NCBI GenBank assembly: GCA_001600455.1
Contig: BCKC01000002.1
Coordinates: 1,426,001-1,490,000 of the forward strand
DNA length: 64,000 bases
Source: Endocalyx cinctus
Taxonomy: Eukaryota > Ascomycota > Sordariomycetes > Amphisphaeriales > Apiosporaceae
Direction of reading: 5' to 3'
The notes below the pieces were generated by a model. It searched no databases. It saw only the letters and a program-made list of their open reading frames with translations, and was not told the DNA's origin. The position numbers and the translations under genes were made by a program. This document shows positions 1 through 9,236 of the stretch, one piece after another; position 1 is the stretch's first letter, and each line of letters begins with the position of its first letter.

Positions 1-2
1 GA

Positions 3-1262
3 CGATACTTCCTCATCGAAGGCTTGGACGACACTCACTTTCGCGTATACCGAGAGAGCAACCCGGCGGGCTTCAACCGAACGTGGTGGAGCGTAGCCGG
101 CAGCGTCGAGGAGCTGAACGCGCTCGCGGACAAGCTGCAGACGGCGGACGGGGGCCCGCGGGCGAAAAAGCTGGCGCAGAAGATCCTGGCGGCGATCCCG
201 CGGTTCGAGGCGACGGAGGAGAAGCGCAGGCGGCGCGAGTACCGGCTCCAGCGCAAGGAGCAGTTCAGGCGGCCCGAGCCCGGCTTCTCCATGTACGAGG
301 GCCGCACGCGGGGGAAGCGCATGAAGTACACGTACTCGGACGACGAGGACTTCCTCACCGACTCGACCGGCACCCGAAGATCCGCGCGCAACACCGGTAC
401 CAATACCCCCGCCGAGCCGACCGGCCCCGTGACTACCGCGAGCGGACGCCAGATCAAGGCCCCATCCCGCATGACCGTGGACGCGTCCAACAACATCGTC
501 ACGACGAGCCCCGACCGAGACGTCCCCGCCGAGCGATCCAAGAAAGATTCGTCGGCCGAACCCGCCGCCGGGGGAAGACCGAGGCGATCTGCCGCCGTCA
601 ACCACGGCACCAACGGTTGGGCTTCCTCGTCAAAGGCAAAAGGGAAGAGCAAGGACTACGATTCTATGGACGACGACGAAGACACTAGCGAGCCCGACTT
701 AGGCGACGACGAAGAGGAAGAAGACCACGTCCCGGATAGCGAAAGCGAGGAAGAAGAGGAAGACGAGGACGAGGAGATGGTGGACGGGGACGATTTACAG
801 GAAGAGATGAGCCCCAAGAGTAAAATGCTCAAGCTCAAACTCCCCTCGAAGAAGATAACAACATCTCCCGATACGAACGGTCAAACGACGACCAAAAGCC
901 TTAACCTAGATTCGTATCGTTATAACGGAACTGGCACGGCAGCGTCCAACAAACAATCCAAGAACGAGAAAGAAGAGATGGATACGGATAACAATGATAA
1001 ACCAGAACGGCACGAGGATAGCATCTCGGTCGCGACGAACAACAACAAAACCAGCAAGAAGAGACGAACACCCTCTCCCGAGCCCTCCTCCACCGATCCT
1101 ACCGCAGAAGCCGATAGTAACAATCAGCAGCCGCCCGCGACGCCGGCGGTAGCCTCCCTGCAGACCAAATCCCTGGCTTTTAGAGAAAGTCCGGACAAGA
1201 CGCAGCAGGCTCAGCCCAAATCAGTCAGTGTCGACGCCGGTCATCGAAGCAAAACGAGATGA
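3..1262 (+). CDS. C-terminal part of a WHIM-type chromatin-remodelling protein (5' end outside window)
   Basis: The frame is open from the first bases of the window and ends at a TGA at 1260-1262, so the N-terminus lies to the left. Its first 45 visible residues (RYFLIEGLDD..FRVYRE, then a Trp-Trp pair and an EELNALADKL segment) match the pattern of WHIM regions in ISWI-partner/RSF1/CECR2-like proteins: 'YF-L-(D/E)..RVYR', then a W and a short helix. These proteins anchor ISWI-type ATPases to linker DNA in the nucleus. The rest is a basic R/K-rich helix (about residues 60-90 of the visible part) and a long disordered tail with an acidic D/E block near 660-800, nuclear-looking and Ser/Thr-rich. 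No ATG is needed inside the window. The family call is from motif resemblance only; another chromatin scaffold protein is possible. Confidence 0.6.
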   Translation, partial: RYFLIEGLDDTHFRVYRESNPAGFNRTWWSVAGSVEELNALADKLQTADGGPRAKKLAQKILAAIPRFEATEEKRRRREYRLQRKEQFRRPEPGFSMYEGRTRGKRMKYTYSDDEDFLTDSTGTRRSARNTGTNTPAEPTGPVTTASGRQIKAPSRMTVDASNNIVTTSPDRDVPAERSKKDSSAEPAAGGRPRRSAAVNHGTNGWASSSKAKGKSKDYDSMDDDEDTSEPDLGDDEEEEDHVPDSESEEEEEDEDEEMVDGDDLQEEMSPKSKMLKLKLPSKKITTSPDTNGQTTTKSLNLDSYRYNGTGTAASNKQSKNEKEEMDTDNNDKPERHEDSISVATNNNKTSKKRRTPSPEPSSTDPTAEADSNNQQPPATPAVASLQTKSLAFRESPDKTQQAQPKSVSVDAGHRSKTR

Positions 1263-1996
1263 AACAAAAATGTAGATGGGAAAAGTCAGCTTCGAAAGAT
1301 GGTTATTTTCGCGTTGCATTTTCGTCTCTATCTCTTTTATTTTTCTTCTCGATCATAGGCGTCAATTGTGAGAAATTAGGACGGCTAATATTTGTTTCTA
1401 AATCATGACTTTAAAGTTACATACATCTTGTACCTACTTATCTGTGTGACCTATTCATGGCACGGCGAGCATGGGCGTTTGTTTCTCACAAATCTTTCTT
1501 CACGACTATAACATTTCAACAAATAGGTGGTGGTTCTGCGAGGAGAATATGAACACCAAGTATTCGTTATTCTTGTCTCGAGATTTAGGACTCACTAGTC
1601 TCGTATCCCGTGGACTCATGGGCCGAGGAGTGGAAGGAGTATGCGGCTCATGATTGTTGATAGGAGATATATCATTTAGCGTTGGTTGAGAAGAAAAAAA
1701 CAAATCAGAGTATACTAGCTGGTGCTGTTATAGACAGGTTTAATTTCTTCGATCATAACTATAGATCAATAAATCCTTTATTTACAGGTATACTACACAG
1801 ATAGTATTATGCGGTGTAGCTTAAGATCCTCAGTTCTGCAAGATTAGACTATGGCTCTATACCCCAAGATCTATCTTTTTTATTTTCTCTGTTCCCTGCC
1901 GACGAATTTCATAAAGTTCGTACGTCTAACATAATAGGACATAACCGTTCCGATATCTACGTAATAGTGCCCCCCCCCCCTCCCCATATATCCTAT
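1263..1996. other. Convergent intergenic region between chromatin gene and Atg43-family gene
   Basis: This stretch holds the 3' ends of two convergent genes. It is A/T-rich and has no supported ORF. A run of 11 C (1970-1980) followed by CCCC lies just beyond the stop codon of the minus-strand gene, so its 3' UTR would carry a long G run. Confidence 0.7.
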
Positions 1997-2681
1997 TCAA
2001 TATCTCCTCCTCGTAGTTCTCGACCCGTTCGAGTTAGGTAAAGGCCACTTATTCACACCATACCACCACCTCCTTATCCTGGCGCCGGCCGAGTTACCGC
2101 TCATCTGTGCGTTGCGGTTCCAGTGCTGCCAGCCGCAGATAGCCAGGTTGTAGAGAACGCCTTGGGCGAGCGGCATTAAGACCTACACGATTCGAAACCC
2201 CGAAGATGGTCAGCCCAGAGCATTACTTTTTTCATTATTCCAAAAATAACCGGTAGTATATATAAAAAGCACTTACCTGATCCTTAATCGTAATCAACCC
2301 AACCTTCCACCACGTATCCGCCCCCGCGATGCTGTTCAAGTAGCTCTGCTCGAACCTCAAGTCGGGCATGGGCGGGTGGTGTATACCCATGAGGGACTTG
2401 CTTCTTCCTGCTCCTCTCGGCCGGGGTCTTAGTACGCTGATGGGGATCTCGTCTTCGTCGTCCGAGATATACTCGTCGTCTTCTTCCTCGTCTTCCGTCG
2501 ACGGGTCGTGATGGTGGGAGCGGGGATGGCGAGAGGAGGAGGTGGTGGGGAAAAGGTCGACGGGTCGCCGCTCTCCGAACGCGGACGTGGATGGGTTTAC
2601 GTCGTGCAGGGCGGACGGTTCGCGTTGGATGTGCGCTGTTTGGACGGTCGAGGCGAGGCCGCTTGCGAGGTCGGACGACAT
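1997..2681 (-). CDS. atg43: Atg43/DUF1770-family protein, probable mitochondrial outer-membrane mitophagy receptor
   Basis: Two exons: 2681-2277 and 2182-1997, with an intron 2276-2183 (GTAAGT donor, TAG acceptor, phase 0). The product is 196 aa. The N-terminal 90 residues are disordered with an acidic stretch (EDEEEDDEYISDDEDE). A conserved block PMPDLRFEQSYL (about 108-119) leads into DTWWKVGLITIKDQ and, across the intron, VLMPLAQGVLYNLAICGW, a hydrophobic segment that could span a membrane. This layout is the fungal DUF1770 family, which includes fission-yeast Atg43, an outer mitochondrial membrane receptor that tethers the isolation membrane during mitophagy. I saw no clear Atg8-interacting motif (W/F/Y-x-x-L/I/V in acidic context) in the N-terminal half, so the receptor role is inferred from family. 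Without the second exon the membrane segment would be lost. Confidence 0.72.
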
Positions 2682-3385
2682 GGTTGTTTTCTATTTTAAT
2701 TTATATTTCTTTCGATTTATGCGATAGAAAAATTAAATATACAAATAAATAGACGAAAGAATACAAGAATATCAAGAGAGGCGAGTATTGTTATGTCTTC
2801 TAGTATTTTATCGTTTTCGGAAATGCAGCTCTTCCCTAAGCTTTTGGATATGCTATGATGATGAAAGCTGTACGACGATTGAGGCAAGGGTCTGGGGCGG
2901 ATAGTACAGGTGGGAACACCTGGCGGATAGTCTAGACTGAAGAACCCCAACTCTCCCCTGATAATTAACCAGTTCTGCCAGTACCAGTCCAGAGTTATGG
3001 TAATGCATCGGAATTTCATTTTCATGTATAGGTAGTTATAGAGAGACAGGCATTGTTTTTATTTGTTTTTCTTTCATTTAACTCCTTGATTAATTCAATT
3101 CTTCGTCTATCATATTTTCTACATTCTCCTGCGCGGAAGAATTCAACCCTATAAAGTCTTGTTAAGACCAGCCAAAATGCTTGTTTTATCTTCTCATCTC
3201 AACCAGGAAAAATGCACGCCTTCTTTTCTTTAAGAATATAACAAAAGAAAACAACTTCTAGTAAACCTACAAGCGAGTATTAACTCTTCCCCCTTAGCCC
3301 AATCAAAATTTTCGTATGCCGGACAGCGAGCCCCTAAGGCTAGAGGTTAAAATTTAGTTTGTTCTCGTTTTCCTCCTCTATTGAA
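2682..3385. other. Intergenic: promoter of Atg43-family gene and 3' region of next gene
   Basis: A/T-rich, no supported gene. The small open frames here (for example 2717-3025, minus) have no codon signature or recognisable motif. Confidence 0.6.
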
Positions 3386-5616
3386 TCAGTTGTACCCTAG
3401 TCGTGAAGCCATGGACAAGTCTTCATCATCCATGAGAATTGATTGCTCTGATCTGGAAACCGTATTCGTCTCGATGCTGCAAGTCTCTGTGCAGTCCCCC
3501 CTTTTTTCACAATGCTTGGGTGAAGAATTCTCTGCGAAGTCCAATCTCTTCGCAACAAGATGAGGTGAGGACGCTGTGCCACCAATCTCTGAAACGTTCG
3601 CTACTACGAAATATTTTTCTATATCGTTCACATTAGGATAAAGATCCAGCTTGTCGAGTTTCTCTTTGAAAAGCTTGTCCATAAGACCCTTCTCGTCATC
3701 GTGTTTCTCTATGACAAATCCTTTTCCGGTGGGCATTTGGACTATGACTTTCTCGACGTCTCGCTGCTCTATGTCCAGCCCCTTTGCGGTGAGTACTTGG
3801 ACTGCATTTTCCTCATAATGACGCTCATCCACGAAAGGCTTTATGCACACTCGCGCATCTGCCGGGCTGCGTTTACTAGAGCAGTCCGATATTTCTGGCG
3901 TGAATTCTCCGTTCAAAGAGTCTGGATTCATCTCCGCTTTCTTTAAAGTATTATTGTACAGCGAAAGCGTCGCTCTTAGATCGATCAGGACTCCTAGGAG
4001 GTTTGTACTATCGTAAGCGAGCGGGCTCCTGTCCTTGTCAACGAGCGTGAGAGAAGAATCGTGGGCGTTGAATATGGCGTACTTGTGGAAATCTATCGAA
4101 AAATTGCCGCAGATATCTTCGAGTGCCGCTTGAAAATTGATATACTGTATCTTGGGCTGCATGATTCTTGAATTTCGGGGAATGAACACCTTTACTACCC
4201 TGGGTTGGCCCACAAACGGGATGCATACTGGGACACTGCAATCGAGGATTTCATTCATACACTCATTGTTTTCCGACTTGGCACGTAATATTGCCTCCTG
4301 GGGCTGATATTGGTTCTCCCAGAGAGCAGAGACGGGCGGATCCCTGTAGAGGAATCGTCTAGATAGTTCGTCAACATGGTTGGTGAAAGAGGAATTCGGG
4401 TCAGATTTGAGATGCCTCTCATATTCAGACCGGAAATTACCGGCGCCAAATGGGTCATCCAAAGACTGATATGGTACTTGTTTGAGAGCAGAGAGAAGCG
4501 GGTCTTTGTAGCGGAATGGCGTGGATAGTTCGTCCATGCCATTGACAGGAGTAGTCGGATGAGATATGATAGCCCCTTCATATCCATACGAAGTATCGTG
4601 AGGATCAGACAAAAGGTTATGATTATCGGGTTCAAAATGTATTTTCTTCGGTGTCTCCGTCGCCATTGCTCTGAATGGCTTGCCAAGTTTGAATCGGATT
4701 GGGCGTGTTTTTTTGATGGAAGTCGATCGACCGACTACTGGAGAAGCTTCGTTCTCTTCAATAGGCGATTCTAAAATGATCGTTAATTGCCTAGCGTACC
4801 TTGACATTGGTACTACTTACTATGGCTAGTCTCATCAAATGCGGAAATACCCAATGCGTCAAAAACCTTGAATCCTTGGGGTCCTATTGTGGTTTCTTTC
4901 GGCGCGGTGTTGTTGTTGCTCACCACCTCCTGAGAATGGTTCTTCGCCAGGATCTCTTCGAATTTTGGCAGGCAAGGGGCCAGGCTCGGCCGAGGAGAGG
5001 CCTCGGGATCTTCACAGTTGGGACATATAGTTCGGTCGGACGATCCACCTGAGCTGAAAGGTCGGTTCAAGAATTGGGGCATCGAACGCTTCGGGGTGAG
5101 GTCCGAAATGAAGCGGGATGTGGCGGAATGTCTCCAACAATTCCCCGAGCTCGCGGCGAACCGAGCTGCAATATCACGGCCATCTCTCGGAAGGGTGAGA
5201 GAGCGACGACCGCTATCTTGCGACGACCTAGGGGTGGTCTCGGCAGGATACCGTTGGAAACTTCCGTTAAGCGAAGCCTTCATCGAGCTGATGCTCTTTC
5301 GAAGAGATGGTTTCGCCCTTTGTCGCGCGTCTCCATCCGATCCGCTACTACCGGATTGGGAAAGAGGTAGCGACGACGTCGAGGTCGAAGAAGAGTGCGT
5401 CCGGGCGGCGACTTTGAAGTTGCTCGTAAGACTCTTCGAGAGTGACTTAATCTTGCCACGCACCGTCGAGCTTTTATAGTCATCTTGAGAAGTCTCTTCA
5501 AGACTACTTGATGTGTCGTGGGACGATGGCTGATGACTCCGAGAGGATGATTGATTGTCCTTAGACTTAGACGTCTTTTGCGGCGAAGTCGATGATGAGC
5601 TGTCCTTGAAAATCAT
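3386..5616 (-). CDS. Hypothetical Ser-rich protein with internal repeats and a possible beta-grasp domain
   Basis: Two open frames join into one gene: exon 1 5616-4821, intron 4820-4771 (GTAAGT donor, ATTAAC branch, TTTTAG acceptor), exon 2 4770-3386. Phase 1 fits on both sides and gives 726 aa. Residues 1-260 are Ser-rich and basic, with a CPNC pair near 200. A repeat DELSxxFxYxDPxxSALxxxxYQ occurs at about 345 and again at about 399. Residues about 445-533 (after CIPF; KVFIP hairpin, a helix FQAALEDIC, then YAIF and LID strands) look like a ubiquitin-like/Ras-binding beta-grasp fold, but this is a guess from strand pattern. A second short repeat (LTAKGLDIEQ.DVEKV / PTGKGFVIEK.DDEKG) lies further on. 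I do not recognise the family and assign no function. Confidence 0.7.
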
Positions 5617-6553
5617 TGTGAAGCTGAAGATTATAGATGATGTCTTTCGATTGCTTAGGCACTGATTGAATATTACTATTGTGTGAAGTAAATGGGCCAG
5701 CTACTAATCCCTGAAATAGAAGAATACTCATATCTGATCTGAAAACACGATGAAGAGTCTGGTAGGAGAAATGTTCTTAAGAAGGGTGAGAACAACCTAA
5801 TATATATCTTATAATAATAGAAGCAACTTAGACGGGTGAGTTGAGGCCTCGGAAAGAGTATTTACACACTCACCTGTCTAGTAAGCTTTCTACCCTTAGC
5901 TGCACCTTATTCTTATTTTTTATTTTCAGGTAGCAACTACAATATTATTTCTTTCGGTGGCCGCGATGGTTGGAAGTACGAAGGTTGGTGTTGCCCATCC
6001 AGTGGTTGAAGGTCGTTGTGGCCATATAAATCATCACATGCAATATCACATAAGGAAACCGGTTTTGATTAATAGACGAATGGGGAAATGAAGCTGAGGT
6101 ATGAGATCTACCCAGACCCTTTCAATACATAGGTGGCTTTAAGAAAGGGAAGGAGATTTGATTTAGATTTCTATGAGATGAAAAGCTATTGGAAAAGAAA
6201 CCTTGACTAAGAGAGAGAGGAGAGTATGCAATAGAACCAAACTAGGAACAAGTCACCTATAAATTGTCAGTGCATCTCCTTTATACTAGATCATCACTTT
6301 CCTTCCTCACAAGAGATAAAATGTGAAAATGTCGGAATAAACCTTCTCAGAGTGGTAAAGTAACGTTTACATAAGAGGTGATAGTATACATTTTGGGTAT
6401 ATAAGAGGTATTCTTCGTCTAATTTCTTTTGAAGAGTTGTACATTTAGAGTGGTCTGTTATACAATGTCGTTTACCCCTGCATCTACATATATCGAGTTT
6501 AGACTGCTCTGAATCCCCATAATTCCTGTCCATCGTCCTCGTCATCGTCCTCG
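5617..6553. other. Intergenic between hypothetical gene and PPR gene
   Basis: Both flanking genes are on the minus strand, so this holds the promoter of one and the 3' UTR of the other. No independent gene is supported. The part next to the PPR stop (6499-6553) reads as an acidic coding-like tail in another frame; see findings. Confidence 0.6.
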
Positions 6554-8510
6554 TCATCTTCGCCGTCTAAGTTCTTTTCTTTTTGCACCCATTGGCCTCT
6601 TTTCAAAGTCCTTCTGCGAATTTGGTATATATGCAGGACCATTCGTTTTTGCCATTTCCTGAGAATGAACTCCGACGAACCGGTTAAGGCTATTCCGTTG
6701 GGAATTGATCCTATTACTTTCAGCAGTAGAGTGTTCTAGACCTTCTATGGCAACAACTCGATCGTATGCGGCGATCATCTTCCTTGCCAGCGTTATCAGG
6801 CCTTCTCTCTCCCTTGTGTTAGGCGATCGTGCCTCGGTCTCAAAAAACAGCTCCCGTCCCAATTGAACGGGCTTCCACAGGGAATCCAGGGCAGCGATAA
6901 CCTGCTTGCCCCATGCCACCATGTCTGCATTGGTGGCACTAGCTTTGGTGGCATAAGCTAAATAGAGGTATTTTAGCATAAAGTTTGGGTCGGGCCGGGC
7001 AAGAGTAGAGGTTGCATTTCGAATCTCCAAGACTCTGCTGCCATTATGGAAGGATGATTTGTTTCGTTTATCTGCTAAACAAGTAGCCATGGCAGTTCGG
7101 AAGAGCCTGACTGACATCATGTCTTGCGGCATCTCTTCTAGAGATTTTACCACCTTGGCGCTGCTCTTGCCACGGTGGAAGGTCATGAACAGTTGATACC
7201 AACTTTCGGCATCAGGCTTCACCTGATGTTCTTCAGTGAAGGCCTTCCAATATCGATCTACCTTGCCGACTTTACCCGTTTTCGTTAGGGCTTCGAGAAT
7301 TAAAGAGAGCGAATTATTGCCAGGTTTTGCGTTGACGGCGTAGGAAGCTGCAGGAGTCAGTGTCCCTGATCTCCCTTTGAGTGGTGGCTCCGATGATGCC
7401 GCATCCGAAACGAGTTGTTTTACACTATCCTCCCCAGGGAGTTGCTTCTTTACCTCACCCACGCTAGGGATCCCCATAGTTTGCTGGATCAGTATTTCCA
7501 CCGAATCAGCGTCTTCGCGATTGCCTAATAGTAGTATACGACCCATGGCACACGCTAATTCTTCGTCGATCATGAGGTTCCCAGATTTCCAAGACGAAAT
7601 TACTTCATCCCAAATAGTTTTGGCATTTGAGATAGTCTTGTCCTTTTGCTGCTGAATCTGCTCGTCACTTTGGCGGGTCAGGGTGTTGGGGCCGGGTTCA
7701 GGACATTGCGCACGCAGGGCGTTCAGTATGGTGGTGTAGGTTAGATTATTGGGTGATCTGCTGCTCTCATTGCTATGTTGCAAAACTGTGAACATGGACT
7801 CTGTATCGCCAGCCTTCGCGCATACGTTCAAGACAGCGTTCATGTGTATAGTAGTCGGTTGTAACCTGGTACCGTTTAGTAAGTTTTGGTACAATTTCAC
7901 CGCTTCCGCTACGCCGACTTGTGGATGTTCTGATCGGGCGATGCCCCTGAATATGATGGTGTAAGTTTGAGCATTGGGATTTTGCGCTCGTTTTTTCATC
8001 TGAAGGACTGCTTGTTAGTTAGGCAAAGATGGAAGGAGAGGGGAAAGAGTTTGGCGGTGCGTAGGAGAATAGACATACATCGTTGAAAAGTTTCAGGGCA
8101 GGGCGTATTTTGTCAAGCCTCAATTCATGATCGATCAAATGGTTCCAGCTAACCACTACATCCTTGTCTTTACTGGCCATTCGAGTCATAGCAAGAGCCT
8201 TTTCGAATTCATTGTGTGCTAATGCTTTTTGAACACGAGTAGCAATATGCAGCGGATCGGTTAGGTACTGTAATTCTTTTACGGCAGCTCTTTCTATAGG
8301 ATTTTTAGTTCGTAATTTAGGTTGAGGAAATGATTTTTTTGTATCTATAGTCGTGGTGGTCTGCTGAATCTGTGTCGAGTATTTTCTGAGGCGGGGAGTC
8401 TGGATCGTGGCACTATGAAGATTGCGATTTAAGAAAGTTCGATTTCGGGGGGGAACATGGTCAATAAAGGGAGAAAAAGCCCTCCGTAGGCAATTTCTAC
8501 ATGTGAACAT
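6554..8510 (-). CDS. Pentatricopeptide-repeat (PPR) protein, probably mitochondrial
   Basis: Exon 1 8510-8079, intron 8078-8000 (GTATGT donor, CTAACTAAC branch, CAG acceptor, phase 0), exon 2 7999-6554; 625 aa. The N-terminus is basic with few acidic residues (R/K/S-rich to about residue 50), fitting a mitochondrial presequence. The splice restores a typical PPR: ALKLFND joined to MKKRAQNPNAQTYTIIFRG. At least three more repeats follow (EAVKLYQNLL..P.TIHMNAVLNVCAKAGD; MFTVLQ..PNNLTYTTILNALR), then less regular helices. PPR proteins bind organellar RNA for processing, stability or translation; the RNA target cannot be told. The annotated C-terminus KELRRRR ends abruptly in an A-rich run, and a one-base change would extend it by an acidic tail to 6499. 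The gene is divergent from POL1. Confidence 0.85.
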
Positions 8511-8642
8511 AATAATAATTTAATATAAACTGCAATTGGATTTACACGTAGCTACATGCATCTGTGTTTATTTGTGTGTTGGAAAATCCGTGATGTCTAT
8601 ATCTATATGATCCTAAAGATCGTCGCTATGTAGACTTCAATC

Positions 8643-8668
8643 TTTTTTTTTTTTTTTTTTTTTTTTTT
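8643..8668. repeat. Poly-T tract (T26)
   Basis: Uninterrupted run of 26 T in the divergent promoter; such dA:dT tracts keep nucleosomes off fungal promoters. Confidence 0.9.
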
Positions 8669-8725
8669 AGATAACTAGGCTGCATAGAGCTGTCGCGTGA
8701 AAATTATCTGTAAATATATGTGCTA

Positions 8726-8809
8726 GGTACTGATATGTATGTACTAGGTATTGATATATAGGTGCCAGGTATTGATATGTAGATAACAGATATTGATATA
8801 GAAGTGTGA
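8726..8809. repeat. Minisatellite, four 21-bp units
   Basis: Four degenerate 21-bp units begin at 8726, 8747, 8768 and 8789. Each starts GGTAYTGATAT or a close variant (last unit GATATTGATAT). On the minus strand the repeat reads as a seven-residue periodicity (YQYL..), which explains the spurious ORFs there. Confidence 0.85.
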
Positions 8810-8973
8810 AGTAATAGATAAGGATATACCCTGTTATCGGGGCTATCGCATTTAAGAATATCTTTATCCCCAATTGTAAAATAATGACGTCTTATGTAAT
8901 CCATACAGTAAACCGCGCTGACTCGAAAGTGATTTAAATTGACCGGGGTTCGCGTACTTTTTTTAACGATAAA

Positions 8974-8979
8974 ACGCGT
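8974..8979. promoter_or_regulatory. MluI cell-cycle box (MCB, ACGCGT) upstream of POL1
   Basis: A perfect palindromic ACGCGT lies 258 bp upstream of the POL1 ATG. Yeast MBF (Mbp1-Swi6) and its fungal homologues bind this site to drive G1/S expression of replication genes, POL1 among them. Other CGCG words nearby (8951-8954, 8992-9000) may strengthen it. Use here is inferred from position. Confidence 0.6.
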
Positions 8980-9236
8980 TCTGTAGTGACCCGCGTCGCG
9001 TCCCGTAGTGCTTGGTCCCACTATGTTCTTAAGTGTCTATGCTTAATACCCTATGTAAGTAAATTAAGAGGAGATAAATGGAAACACTACTGTTATTGTT
9101 ATTTCATTCTACTTTCTCCTTACGTTCTGTACATTACCATTACTTACTCTTCCACCCTCCCCTCTTCCCTTAGAACATGATCATATTATAACAGATCATC
9201 TTCTTATATCTATCTATATTTATATTGTAATTCACC

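Larger units (their letters stand above)
8511..9236. promoter_or_regulatory. Divergent promoter region of PPR gene and POL1
   Basis: This 726-bp region separates the two start codons. It contains a T26 tract (8643-8668), a 21-bp tandem repeat (8726-8809), a TGACGT element near 8884, a TGACTC (AP-1/Gcn4-like) element near 8912, and GC-rich CGCG-containing sequence around 8950-9005 including a perfect ACGCGT. Confidence 0.6.

Noticed and set aside
35..688. Two long frames (one antisense) over the first gene
   Set aside because: The frame with the WHIM-like block and acidic tail explains the region; the others are compositional shadows.
4771..4820. Two separate genes at 3386-4807 and 4813-5616
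   Set aside because: A 50-bp intron with GTAAGT donor and TTTTAG acceptor joins them in frame.
8667..9021. Two minus-strand frames with a YQYL repeat
   Set aside because: The repeat is the translation of the 21-bp minisatellite in the promoter, not a protein.
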